From NCBI RefSeq assembly GCF_004402015.1, contig NZ_SOPW01000016.1, positions 1 through 64,000 of the forward strand: a DNA stretch of 64,000 nucleotides, given 5' to 3'. The DNA is from Filobacillus milosensis. Lineage in GTDB: Bacteria; Bacillota; Bacilli; Bacillales; Alkalibacillaceae. Position numbers and translations under genes: made by a program. Shown piece after piece: positions 1 through 7,184 of this stretch. A model generated the notes under the pieces. That model searched no databases and was not told the origin of the DNA. It saw only the letters and a list, made by a program, of their open reading frames with translations. Every line of letters starts with the position of its first letter. The stretch's first letter is position 1.

Positions 1-184
1 AAGCTTGAACGTGTTGAATTTTTTGTACTCTATAATCATGTACTCGATTTGTGACTGTGTAACACTCTGGGCAGCAATGAGGTTGTCTCTCCAACTCCAT
101 ATGGAGTTGGTAAAGTCCATCCGCTTCAACTGTTTTTGTAATAATAAACTCTTCTAATCCAGGCAATGAAATGTTAAAATTCAT
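1..184 (-). CDS. ISL3-family transposase, N-terminal 61 codons (cut by window edge)
   Basis: Translation from ATG at 184 begins MNFNISLPGLEEFIITKT and continues to a zinc-finger-like segment, CCPECYTVTNRVHDYR, followed by VQKIQHV. An N-terminal cysteine motif followed by the VHDYRxxKIxH pattern is typical of ISL3 transposases, which cut and rejoin the element's ends. An AAGGAG ribosome binding site lies about ten bases upstream. Only the DNA-binding N-terminus is present, so it cannot be said whether the enzyme is intact. Confidence 0.75.
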   Translation of the reverse strand, partial: MNFNISLPGLEEFIITKTVEADGLYQLHMELERQPHCCPECYTVTNRVHDYRVQKIQHVQA

Positions 185-306
185 AATACACGCATCTCCT
201 TTTTTGTACTTGTTTATTGGTCTAAACAAAGTTTAACAAAATTAGGAGATTGCGTGTTTTTTATTTGTCAGAAAATTATCTGTACCCCAACATATATTTT
301 AGAGCC
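1..306 (-). mobile_element. ISL3-family insertion sequence, right part only
   Basis: The left edge holds the 5' end of a transposase gene and about 120 bp of upstream sequence ending at a candidate terminal repeat. Read on the minus strand, that end starts GGCTCTAAAATATATG at position 306, resembling the GGCTCT-type ends known for ISL3 elements. The element stops 17 bp from the stop codon of the RsbR-like gene, so it probably landed in that gene's 3' region. The other end lies outside the window, so a target duplication cannot be checked. Confidence 0.7.
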
Positions 307-322
307 GTTTCTATAAATTCAC

Positions 323-1147
323 TTACTCAAACACCTTATGTTTAACTAATGCTTGATTCAATGTACTATGCGTTTCTATGTTTTTGAAGTGAAGGCCTAG
401 ATTGACCATAGTTTGAGCGACTTCTGGTCTGATACCCACTAAAATAGCATGTGTACCTACTAATTCCATAGACTCAACAATATTATAGATATGGCTGGCA
501 ACCATCGTGTCAATGACAGGTACACCAGATAAATCAATAAACAAGTTGTTTAAGTCTTGATTGTTCGCTTCTTTTAATGCTGTATCTAATAAAATCTCAG
601 CACGTTCTGTATCGACGTTACCAACAACCGGTAGCACTGCTGAGCCTTGCATTAATGGCACAACAGGTGCTGATAATACAAGGAAGTTATCATGTGATTC
701 TTGAATTTTCGTTTTATAGTTTTCGATAAATGCTGTTGTAAATGAATAGATTCCTTCATCTAAAACAGGATCTAACCTACGAATTAATTCAAAAATACTT
801 TCAATTGAGAAGTCATTTTCTTTCGCTATTTTTTCAACTTCTCCCCATATAATTAACCGTAAATTTGAAACTCTCTCTAACGTCGTGTTTAACTCCGTGC
901 CACGCTCAATCGCGAACTTTCCAGTATTCATTCCCCACTCTGACATTTTTTCAATTTGTCCCTCAACACCAAAAAGACATGCATCTGCGAAAAATCCTGC
1001 TAATTGAGCCCTTATTTCCTGCGCTTGTTCATCGTCTATACTTTCTGGATCAGCTGCCAATAACGTCGCAATATCATACTTCTTTTCTTCTAACTTTTTC
1101 CCCATCAGTTCAATCTCTTGTTTTACTGTTAGAGTGTTTTCCGACAT
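323..1147 (-). CDS. RsbR-family stressosome protein with C-terminal STAS domain
   Basis: A 274-residue cytosolic protein. Residues 1-150 form an all-helical RsbR-type N-domain, and about 155-270 form a STAS domain. The STAS part contains the IDLSGVPVIDTMVA strand-loop and the VGIRPEVAQTMVNLGL helix that characterise RsbR paralogues. In Bacillus these build the stressosome with RsbS, and phosphorylation of a conserved Thr by RsbT releases the sigma-B pathway; the Thr of VIDT is present. ATG 1147 was chosen because GAGGTG sits nine bases upstream; the GTG at 1159 lies inside that ribosome binding site. The gene stands alone, and the insertion sequence just beyond its stop may have replaced its terminator. 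Confidence 0.85.
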   Translation of the reverse strand: MSENTLTVKQEIELMGKKLEEKKYDIATLLAADPESIDDEQAQEIRAQLAGFFADACLFGVEGQIEKMSEWGMNTGKFAIERGTELNTTLERVSNLRLIIWGEVEKIAKENDFSIESIFELIRRLDPVLDEGIYSFTTAFIENYKTKIQESHDNFLVLSAPVVPLMQGSAVLPVVGNVDTERAEILLDTALKEANNQDLNNLFIDLSGVPVIDTMVASHIYNIVESMELVGTHAILVGIRPEVAQTMVNLGLHFKNIETHSTLNQALVKHKVFE

Positions 1148-1329
1148 GACTTCTAGCACCTCAGTGATATTATTTGATACTCATAATTATAACGAACGAT
1201 TCGCTATTTTCCTAATAAAATCGTTTTAATTTTGAATAAATTACGCATAACGACCCATTAATGAAGACAAGCACGTTTGCCTAACTATTGAATAGTTTAA
1301 TTATGAAGGAAATAAAGGGAGGTTTAACT

Positions 1330-2010
1330 ATGGATAAGTACCAAGGAAAGATGCAGGATTACAAAGGAAAAGGTAAAATCCACCAAAATAAAGGTAAGCT
1401 CTATAACCAAGCTGAAGGTAAAATGAATGATGCTAAAGGAAAAATGTATCATCAAAAAGGGAAGATTCAAAATCAACCTGATTACAAGATGCAACCTAAG
1501 ATGAACCCAAACATGCAAAATTGGGGGATGGGCCCTAATCAGCCTTATGTTGGTGGAATGCAGCAAGGGCAAATGCAACCTAACGTTGGTGGTGTACAGC
1601 AACAGATGCAACCCAATGTAGGCGGTGCTCAACAAAGTCCAATGCAACCTAATTCTCAAATGAAGCCTGAAATGCACAAAAAGCAAATGTTTGATATGTG
1701 TAACAAACATCACCTTTACCTGGTCCAGGTAGAGACGGTTGATGGTCAATTGTTTGAAGGAATTATTGATGAGTACGATGAGGATGGTGTAACTTTAATC
1801 GTCCCATTCGGAGACATGGATGACGATCGTGGTGGCCCTGGATTTGGCCCAGGTGGTGGCTTTGGTCCTGGTGGGGGACCAGGTTATGGTTTTGGTCCAG
1901 GTTTCGGCCCCGACTATGGCTACGGTTACCCAAGACGATTCCGTCGTTTTAGACGTTACCGATACCCATTCTTTAACTTGTCTAGAATATTTTTCCCATT
2001 CTTTTTATAA
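1330..2010 (+). CDS. Repetitive KGK / Gln-Pro / Gly-Tyr protein with Sm-like core
   Basis: A 226-residue protein of mosaic composition. Residues 1-55 carry repeated basic KGK units (KGKGK, NKGKL, AEGKM, AKGKM, QKGKI). Residues 60-115 hold three MQPNVGG-type Gln/Pro repeats. Residues 118-165 are a compact ordered segment, HHLYLVQVETVDGQLFEGII followed by DEYDEDGVTLIVPF, resembling an Sm-like beta-barrel strand pattern. Then come a Gly/Pro/Tyr tract, an Arg-rich RRFRRFRRYR block and a hydrophobic tail. Similar small proteins occur in Bacillaceae, often linked to spores or the cell surface, but no function is established. ATG 1330 follows GGGAGG at good spacing. Orphan gene with its own terminator. 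Confidence 0.75.
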   Translation: MDKYQGKMQDYKGKGKIHQNKGKLYNQAEGKMNDAKGKMYHQKGKIQNQPDYKMQPKMNPNMQNWGMGPNQPYVGGMQQGQMQPNVGGVQQQMQPNVGGAQQSPMQPNSQMKPEMHKKQMFDMCNKHHLYLVQVETVDGQLFEGIIDEYDEDGVTLIVPFGDMDDDRGGPGFGPGGGFGPGGGPGYGFGPGFGPDYGYGYPRRFRRFRRYRYPFFNLSRIFFPFFL

Positions 2011-2037
2011 AAGGGATGGTATGTACCCATTCCTCCA

Positions 2038-2077
2038 GGCTGCTTCTTACATTTAATGATAAGAGGCAGCTTTTTTT
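2038..2077 (+). terminator. Intrinsic terminator of the KGK-repeat gene
   Basis: Stem GCTGCTTCTTA paired with TAAGAGGCAGC (one G-T wobble), followed by seven T residues. Confidence 0.85.
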
Positions 2078-2165
2078 GTGAGAAATTAGGCGGTAACTTT
2101 TTAAGCAAAAGTTGGGCGAGCTTAGGTTATCAGCCTATAGAACTTGTTTTTGGAGGAGGGAGACC

Positions 2166-2837
2166 ATGAATGACTTTATTGTATATAAAGGGATAGGGGA
2201 TTCGTTAACCGTAGGAATTGGCAATTACTTTTCTAAAGGTTTTGTTAATCGTTACGCGCAACGTACGGTCGAAACACTACAGATTCCTGTTCGGACGGAG
2301 GTATTTGCCAAAAATAAAATCACAAGTGCTGATTTGTTGTATCGAATTCAAGATGAGAAAGTTCAATCACGATTAATGACAGCGAATATTATTACTATAA
2401 CGATTGGTGGAAACGACCTTTTACAAGCAAACCGAGAGTTCACAAGAACTTTTATCCCTGGTGTTTTCGACGAAGCCACCTTTAGTTTTTATCGAAATAT
2501 GTTAGCGGTATTGGCTGAAATTCGCTTTCTTAAATCACTTCACCCCACACCTTATATCATTCGTTTGATCGGTTTATATAATCCATTTCCTCATTTATCC
2601 TATAGTGATTTTTGGGTTCAACGTTTTAATGACATATTGCTTTCATTTGAAGATGATCATATTGCTTTTGTTGATATATACCCTTACTTTATTTACGGTG
2701 CAGAACATTTATTAAATTTCGGCGGGCTTCACCCTAATAAATACGGTTATGAAATTATTGCTGAAGCAACGGCTGCATCAGGATATGAACCGTTAAAAAC
2801 TTTCTTATTAGAACACAGACAGCAGAAGAAAAATTAG
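2166..2837 (+). CDS. SGNH/GDSL-type hydrolase, atypical catalytic Asp
   Basis: A 223-residue protein without a signal peptide. The GDS block with the nucleophilic Ser is at residues 11-13 (GIGDSLTVG), the GGND block with oxyanion Asn follows in ITITIGGNDLL, and His189 lies in GGLHPNKYGYE. SGNH enzymes hydrolyse esters using Ser, Asp and His, with Asp three residues before His. Here that position is Gly186, so the triad appears incomplete or the acid comes from elsewhere. ATG 2166 follows GGAGGAGGGA. An upstream in-frame ATG at 2112 has no such site. Substrate unknown. Confidence 0.8.
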   Translation: MNDFIVYKGIGDSLTVGIGNYFSKGFVNRYAQRTVETLQIPVRTEVFAKNKITSADLLYRIQDEKVQSRLMTANIITITIGGNDLLQANREFTRTFIPGVFDEATFSFYRNMLAVLAEIRFLKSLHPTPYIIRLIGLYNPFPHLSYSDFWVQRFNDILLSFEDDHIAFVDIYPYFIYGAEHLLNFGGLHPNKYGYEIIAEATAASGYEPLKTFLLEHRQQKKN

Positions 2838-2840
2838 AGA

Positions 2841-2872
2841 GGTGACTCATGATGATGAGTCATCCTTTTTTG
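2841..2872 (+). terminator. Terminator after SGNH hydrolase
   Basis: Hairpin GACTCAT / ATGAGTC with loop GATG, followed by CATCCTTTTTT. Confidence 0.75.
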
Positions 2873-2888
2873 TGTTCAGGTTAATGAA

Positions 2889-2919
2889 AAAGTAGCGAAT
2901 AAGCCACTCAAAGTAGCGA
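2889..2919. repeat. Phased word pair, 21-bp spacing (array A)
   Basis: AAAGTAGCGA occurs at 2889-2898 and again at 2910-2919, exactly 21 bp apart, 17 bp beyond the SGNH terminator. Only two copies are visible. It is grouped with the longer arrays because of spacing and position. Confidence 0.5.
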
Positions 2920-2983
2920 TAAAACCTCTTAAAAATGTATGTAATTAAAGAAGCTTTTGCCTCAAAGCACAAAAGCCATCCAC

Positions 2984-3018
2984 AAAAATAAACCAGCCAT
3001 GAATTATCACGACTGGTT
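2984..3018 (-). terminator. Terminator after DsbA-like gene
   Basis: Minus-strand stem AACCAGTC / GGCTGGTT followed by TATTTTT. Confidence 0.7.
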
Positions 3019-3023
3019 ATAAC

Positions 3024-3734
3024 TTAACGACATGAATCGTCATCACAGTATTCAGTATTGGATTTTTTTTGGTTCAGAACTTGTATCTGAGGCTTACTTT
3101 TTTCTTCTTCATGGACTTTATTAAGAACGTCTTTAAATACTTCTATTGGCTGCGCACCGGATACTGCGTATTTTTCATTAAACACAAAGAACGGCACCCC
3201 TTGAACACCAATTTGCACAGCATCTTGTTGGTCCGCTACTACATCGCGTTTGTGCTTGCACGAACCGAGTACTTCCATCACTTCATCACGTTTGAAACCA
3301 AGCTCTTCAGCAAGGTCTCCCAACACGTCATGGTCTCCTATATCCTTACCTTCTGTGAAGTATGCGCGCATTAAACGTTCCATCATTTCATACATTTTAT
3401 TTTGTTTATTAGCATAATGACTTAATCGATGGGCATCTTCAGTATTCGTTGGAATCACTTGGTCAAAATTAAATTCCAAGCCTACACCCTTTGCCTGTTC
3501 AGCCATATTGCTATTCATTTGTTTTCCTTCTTCATAGGTCACACCATATTTAGTCGCTAGCAGTTGGTGAATATCTTGTTCTGGATTCTTCTCTGCATTC
3601 GAATCTAACTGAAAGCTTCTAAAATGGATTTCGATATTTTCTTTATGATCAAATTGGTTCATCGCTTGCTCTAATCGCCTTTTCCCAATATAACAGAAAG
3701 GACAAACGACATCTGACCAGATTTCAATCTTCAT
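3024..3734 (-). CDS. DsbA/FrnE-family thiol-disulfide oxidoreductase
   Basis: A 236-residue cytosolic protein of the DsbA family. The thioredoxin-fold start KIEIWSDVVCPFCYIGKRRL carries the CPFC redox motif near residues 11-14, a helical insertion lies at about 60-150, and the cis-Pro loop is GVQGVPFFVFN. FrnE/YwbO-type members are cytoplasmic 2-hydroxychromene isomerase-like or disulfide oxidoreductases. The true substrate is unknown. Three start codons are stacked (TTG 3740, ATG 3737, ATG 3734); ATG 3734 gives seven bases to GGAGGT and was preferred. The C-terminus ends in an unusual acidic, Cys-containing CDDDSC tail. Confidence 0.88.
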   Translation of the reverse strand: MKIEIWSDVVCPFCYIGKRRLEQAMNQFDHKENIEIHFRSFQLDSNAEKNPEQDIHQLLATKYGVTYEEGKQMNSNMAEQAKGVGLEFNFDQVIPTNTEDAHRLSHYANKQNKMYEMMERLMRAYFTEGKDIGDHDVLGDLAEELGFKRDEVMEVLGSCKHKRDVVADQQDAVQIGVQGVPFFVFNEKYAVSGAQPIEVFKDVLNKVHEEEKSKPQIQVLNQKKSNTEYCDDDSCR

Positions 3735-3802
3735 CATCAAACCTCCATAATCTGTCTCAGAGCCATTATTGTATATTTAGTTCTAAAACTCAATCAAAAC
3801 GC

Positions 3803-3949
3803 TTATTTCGTATTCACGTGTCTTGCTTCGCTTTCTTGCAAGTTGAGCTCTTTCTTTCGATGTTTGAATAAGCTATTTAACCCTTTGTACAGTAGGAATG
3901 CGGCTGCACTTAATACCATTAGAGTTAACATATAATATACGATTGTCAC
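3803..3949 (-). CDS. Small single-pass membrane protein (48 aa)
   Basis: From GTG 3949 the frame reads MTIVYYMLTLMVLSAAAFLL, one transmembrane helix, then a basic stretch (FKHRKKE) and a polar tail ending VNTK. GAGGTGA lies about seven bases upstream. The layout (N-terminal helix, basic juxtamembrane block, acidic/polar tail) matches the 54-residue protein at 19353-19517, though sequence identity is low. Function unknown. The basic block predicts an N-out, C-in topology. Confidence 0.6.
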   Translation of the reverse strand: MTIVYYMLTLMVLSAAAFLLYKGLNSLFKHRKKELNLQESEARHVNTK

Positions 3950-4030
3950 CGCAAATCACCTCGTTTTTAACAATCTTATACATAGTGTACGTATGGAATT
4001 ATAATATTGCAAAACTATTGACTCGGTTGG

Positions 4031-4206
4031 CAAGCCTAATTTGTCAGTTTGGAGGGAAAGTTTTAATAAAACGGTTATTTGGTGCTGTGTTTCGGGCAAA
4101 AATTTAAGTTTAATTGGATTAAGTTTTGGTGTTTTTGGGAGAAGAAATTTGATGGATTGAGCAAAAAAGAGGCTTTTTCAGAAACGAATTTAACGTTTTT
4201 GAGAAC
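4031..4206. repeat. Degenerate 21-bp word array (array I)
   Basis: Reading the minus strand away from the DUF779 terminator, loosely related words (TTCTCAAAAA, TTTCTGAAAAA, TTGCTCAATC, TTCTCCCAAAAA, TTTGCCCGAAA, TTTCCCTCCAAA) recur about every 20-22 bp. The words are far more degenerate than in the other arrays and the phase drifts, so this is a weak assignment. Otherwise the 298 bases between the small membrane gene and DUF779 hold nothing recognisable. Confidence 0.3.
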
Positions 4207-4211
4207 TCTTC

Positions 4212-4242
4212 AAAAAAACCCCTTGCGCGAATACGCAAGGAG
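4212..4242 (-). terminator. Terminator of aldehyde dehydrogenase/DUF779 operon
   Basis: Minus-strand stem CCTTGCG / CGCAAGG with flanking CC/GG, then seven T residues. Confidence 0.85.
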
Positions 4243-4247
4243 CTTCA

Positions 4248-4604
4248 CTATTTTTGTAGTTCCTCATTTTCTTCATCTGTAAAGGCACGAGAGCGAGTTA
4301 AGAACCTCTTACCTTCCACGCCTTCAAGGGAGAACATCCCACCCCGACCATCAACCACATCAATGATGAGCTGAGTGTGCTTCCAATACTCGAATTGATT
4401 ACGATGAATATAGAAAGGCGCGCCACCAATCTCACCTAAATAAACGTCTTGATCACCAACCATTAGATCGCCTTCAGGGTAACACATCGGCGAGCTGCCA
4501 TCACAGCAACCACCTGACTGGTGAAACATAACGGGTCCGTGTTTACTTTTTAGTAATTCGATTAGCTCCAAGGTAGCATCTGTCGCTTTGACGCGATCGA
4601 CCAT
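4248..4604 (-). CDS. DUF779 family protein
   Basis: A 118-residue protein matching the DUF779 family: MFHQSGGCCDGSSPMCY with its conserved Cys cluster, then YLGEIGGAPFYIHRNQFEYW and the C-terminal LEGVEGKRFL. DUF779 genes are repeatedly found beside aldehyde dehydrogenase genes of the acetaldehyde/chloroacetaldehyde type, as here. A role in maturing or partnering the enzyme is inferred from that linkage only. The Cys residues could bind metal. ATG 4604 has AGGTGAG eight bases upstream; the longer frame to TTG 4646 runs through the intergenic hairpin and is unlikely. Confidence 0.85.
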   Translation of the reverse strand: MVDRVKATDATLELIELLKSKHGPVMFHQSGGCCDGSSPMCYPEGDLMVGDQDVYLGEIGGAPFYIHRNQFEYWKHTQLIIDVVDGRGGMFSLEGVEGKRFLTRSRAFTDEENEELQK

Positions 4605-4629
4605 ACTAACACTCACCTTTCTTGTTATT

Positions 4630-4658
4630 GAAAGAAGCCTACTCAAGAGCAGGCTTCT
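4630..4658 (-). terminator. Intercistronic hairpin between aldehyde dehydrogenase and DUF779
   Basis: Imperfect stem GAAGCCTGCTC / GAGTAGGCTTC followed by TTTCAATAAC. The weak T-tract suggests partial attenuation or mRNA processing rather than full termination. Confidence 0.4.
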
Positions 4659-4680
4659 ACTTTATTATATTCAATCAAAC

Positions 4681-6201
4681 TTAGAAAAAGCCTAATTTCT
4701 GAGGGCTATAGCTGACAAGTAAGTTCTTCGTTTGCTGATAATGACTTAACATCATCTTGTGGTTCTCACGACCGACACCTGACATTTTATAACCACCAAA
4801 GGCAGCATGAGCCGGGTAATCGTGATAACAGTTTGTCCAAACACGTCCTGCTTGAATACCACGACCAAAGCGATAAGCTTTATTAATATCACGTGTCCAC
4901 ACCCCTGCACCTAAGCCGTATAACGTATCATTTGCGATTTCCATAGCTTCTTCATCTGTTTTGAATGTCGTAACTGATAAAACAGGTCCGAAGATTTCTT
5001 CTTGGAAAATTCGCATTTTATTATGACCTTTAAACACAGTTGGCTGTACATAGTAACCGTCGGCAAAGTCACCGTCTTTAACGTTCTGCTCACCACCGAT
5101 TAAGCACTCTGCGCCTTCTTGTTTACCAATGTCTAAATAAGATAAAATTTTCTCCAACTGCTCGCTTGAAGCCTGTGCACCCATCATAGTATTCGGGTCG
5201 AGTGGGTTGCCAGTCGAAATAGCTTTTACTCGCTGTAATGCTCGTTCCATGAACTCATCATAAATATCTTCATGGATTAATGCACGAGATGGACACGTAC
5301 AAACCTCTCCCTGATTTAGCGCGAACATGACTAAACCTTCAATCGCTTTATCTAAAAAGTCATCATCTTCTGCCATCACGTCTTTAAAGAAGATGTTTGG
5401 TGATTTACCACCTAACTCAAGTGTTACAGGGATTAAGTTTTGAGACGCATATTGCATAATCATACGACCTGTTGTCGTTTCCCCAGTGAATGCCACCTTA
5501 TCAATGCGTGGGTTCTGTGCTAATGGTTTACCAGTTTCCAACCCAAACCCATTAACAATATTCAGAACACCTGCAGGAATTAAGTCTTCAATGAGCTCCA
5601 TTAAAACTAAAATAGATGCAGGTGTTTGTTCTGCTGGTTTAAGCACCACACAGTTACCAGTTGCTAGTGCTGGCGCTAACTTCCAAGTCGCCATGAGTAA
5701 CGGGAAGTTCCACGGAATAATTTGCCCAACCACACCAATCGGCTCATTAAAGTGATAAGCCACGGTGTCATTATTGATTTCTCCAATTGAACCTTCCTGT
5801 GCACGAATGGCTCCAGCAAAATAACGGAAGTGATCAACTGCTAACGGTAAGTCTGCATTGAGTGTTTCACGAACAGATTTACCATTTTCCCACGTTTCTG
5901 CAACCGCCAACATTTCTAAGTTTTCTTCTATTCGATCAGCAATTTTATTAAGCATATTTGCTCGCTCAGCAACAGATGTTTGAGCCCACGCTTCTTTAGC
6001 CCCATGAGCGGCGTCTAAAGCAAGCTCGACATCTTCTTTAGTTGAGCGAGGAATTTCACAAAATGATTTACCCGTTACTGGTGTGACGTTTTCAAAATAC
6101 TGCCCATTAACTGGAGGTGTCCATTTTCCACCAATATAGTTTTCGTACCGTTCTTTAAAGTTAATTACTGCTCCATCTGTGTTTGGAAATGCGTAAGTCA
6201 T
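4681..6201 (-). CDS. NAD-dependent aldehyde dehydrogenase (AcoD/ThcA type)
   Basis: A full-length 506-residue class 3-type aldehyde dehydrogenase. It oxidises aldehydes, probably acetaldehyde-like ones, to acids with NAD. Visible motifs are the substrate/cofactor loop [20 protein letters not shown], the general base Glu in [14 protein letters not shown] and the catalytic Cys near residue 300 in [11 protein letters not shown]. The CTCPSR variant and the DUF779 gene immediately downstream both point to the AcoD/ThcA/ExaC branch. AAGGAGGACG precedes ATG 6201. A perfect cre match sits 47 bp upstream of the start, predicting carbon catabolite control. Confidence 0.93.
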   Translation of the reverse strand: MTYAFPNTDGAVINFKERYENYIGGKWTPPVNGQYFENVTPVTGKSFCEIPRSTKEDVELALDAAHGAKEAWAQTSVAERANMLNKIADRIEENLEMLAVAETWENGKSVRETLNADLPLAVDHFRYFAGAIRAQEGSIGEINNDTVAYHFNEPIGVVGQIIPWNFPLLMATWKLAPALATGNCVVLKPAEQTPASILVLMELIEDLIPAGVLNIVNGFGLETGKPLAQNPRIDKVAFTGETTTGRMIMQYASQNLIPVTLELGGKSPNIFFKDVMAEDDDFLDKAIEGLVMFALNQGEVCTCPSRALIHEDIYDEFMERALQRVKAISTGNPLDPNTMMGAQASSEQLEKILSYLDIGKQEGAECLIGGEQNVKDGDFADGYYVQPTVFKGHNKMRIFQEEIFGPVLSVTTFKTDEEAMEIANDTLYGLGAGVWTRDINKAYRFGRGIQAGRVWTNCYHDYPAHAAFGGYKMSGVGRENHKMMLSHYQQTKNLLVSYSPQKLGFF

Positions 6202-6247
6202 TATTTCGTCCTCCTTTTAATAATTCACAAGAGCTTCCATAGAATCG

Positions 6248-6262
6248 TGTATGCGCTTTCAA
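6248..6262 (-). promoter_or_regulatory. CcpA cre site upstream of aldehyde dehydrogenase
   Basis: Minus-strand TTGAAAGCGCATACA matches the cre consensus WTGNAANCGNWNNCW at every defined position. It lies between the probable promoter region and the start codon, a location where CcpA binding represses by roadblock. Confidence 0.7.
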
Positions 6263-6476
6263 TTAACGATTATGTATTAGCATGTTGAAACTCTTGTCCA
6301 TCAATTCTACCAAATAATTCAGAATATTTAGATTAAAGTTTAATTACAATTGTAGACAAGCTTGTCATATTTAAATCTATGAGTATTAACTCAAATTTAT
6401 GAATTACATCTTTTCAATGATTATTTAGTAATAGAAAGGAAGGATTTCATCCATTTTTAGAGTATTGAGTCTTACA

Positions 6477-6594
6477 TTTCCGGAGCTTTTTTCGTAGTTT
6501 CAGGAGCTTTTTTGTAAGTTTAAAGGGTCGAAACGTGTCGAAAGAACTTAAATAACACCTTTTTCCGGACCTTCAACCTTCTTTTCCGGACTTT
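6477..6594. repeat. Phased word array TTTCCGGA (array B)
   Basis: TTTCCGGAGCTTTTTT (6477), TTTCAGGAGCTTTTTT (6498), TTTCCGGACCTT (6562) and TTTCCGGACTTT (6583). Spacings are 21, 64 (three turns of 21 plus one) and 21 bp. The array abuts the terminator of the selenoprotein candidate. The rest of the 437-bp gap holds the cre site and no gene. Confidence 0.65.
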
Positions 6595-6596
6595 AT

Positions 6597-6633
6597 AGAA
6601 AAAGGATACTTGAAATGTTTCCAAGTATCCTTT
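6597..6633 (-). terminator. Terminator of exporter/selenoprotein operon
   Basis: Minus-strand stem AAAGGATACTTG / CAAGTATCCTTT followed by TTCT. Confidence 0.8.
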
Positions 6634-6638
6634 ATTGT

Positions 6639-7184
6639 TTAATTTTTTATCACTTCTAATATCTTTCTTACTCTTGCATGTTTTTCTGGTGATTCATCGA
6701 TGTGTTTCCAGATTAGTTTACCGTTTTCATCAAAAATGAAAGTGCCACCTTGGATAAAAACATCTTGAGTAGTCATCGATTTTTTCACAAATTCGGCCTG
6801 CTGTTTGTCTTTAGGAATCACATTTTTCAACTTACGTGTCAGCATACCTAGTGCGACTTTTGTAAATAACTTGAACCTCGATTGTGTAATCGTTCCTACC
6901 CCTTTAAACGCTTCCTTGTTAGGATCACCCACAATGCCAAAAGGATATGGTCCAAACGAGTCTAAAAATTGTTTAATAAACGATGCTTGAGACGGCGCTA
7001 CAGCTATCACTTGGTAACCTTCACGCTCAATTAAATCATACTGTTCACGCAACTGCGCGAGATATTGGCGACACAATGGTCAACCAAGATGACGAGTAAA
7101 TACTAGAATGGTATTTTGGTTTCTAAGAAGTTCGTTTAGTTCAACGGTACTTTGTTGTGTTTCTACATCATAATTAAGATTCAC
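6639..7184 (-). CDS. Peroxiredoxin-like AhpC/TSA_2 protein, probable selenoprotein (Sec35)
   Basis: Read from GTG 7184 (AAGGAGG nine bases upstream), the frame gives 34 residues, an in-frame TGA at 7080-7082, then 146 more to TAA at 6639. The junction reads FTRHLG-TGA-PLCRQYLAQLRE. In AhpC/TSA_2 proteins this is the CxxC redox site following a beta strand, so TGA replaces the catalytic Cys and makes a UxxC motif. The rest is intact: VIAVAPS, GIVGDPNKEAFKGVG and the C-terminal GGTFIFDENGKLIWKH strand. A hairpin fitting bacterial SECIS rules follows the TGA. The start overlaps the exporter stop by 11 bases, suggesting coupling. The alternative is a recent nonsense mutation. The selenium machinery is not in this window. 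Confidence 0.8.
7045..7060 (-). promoter_or_regulatory. Candidate bacterial SECIS hairpin
   Basis: In the mRNA, TCGCGC pairs with GCGTGA (six pairs, one G-U) around the tetraloop AGUU. The loop begins 25 bases after the UGA and has G at position 2 followed by U, matching what is known of SelB-binding hairpins. An AUAU/GUAU extension may form below a small internal loop. Confidence 0.55.

Noticed and set aside
3024-3734. Second selenoprotein in the DsbA-like gene
   Set aside because: Its active site is CPFC with normal Cys codons and no in-frame TGA.
4031-4206. Array I as equal to the other arrays
   Set aside because: Period and words are too loose to claim by eye; kept only as a low-confidence feature.
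6639-7076. Shorter reading of the redox gene starting at the TTG within PLCRQ
   Set aside because: It has no ribosome binding site and discards the first thioredoxin-fold strand. A strong site and open frame exist upstream at GTG 7184, broken only by the TGA.
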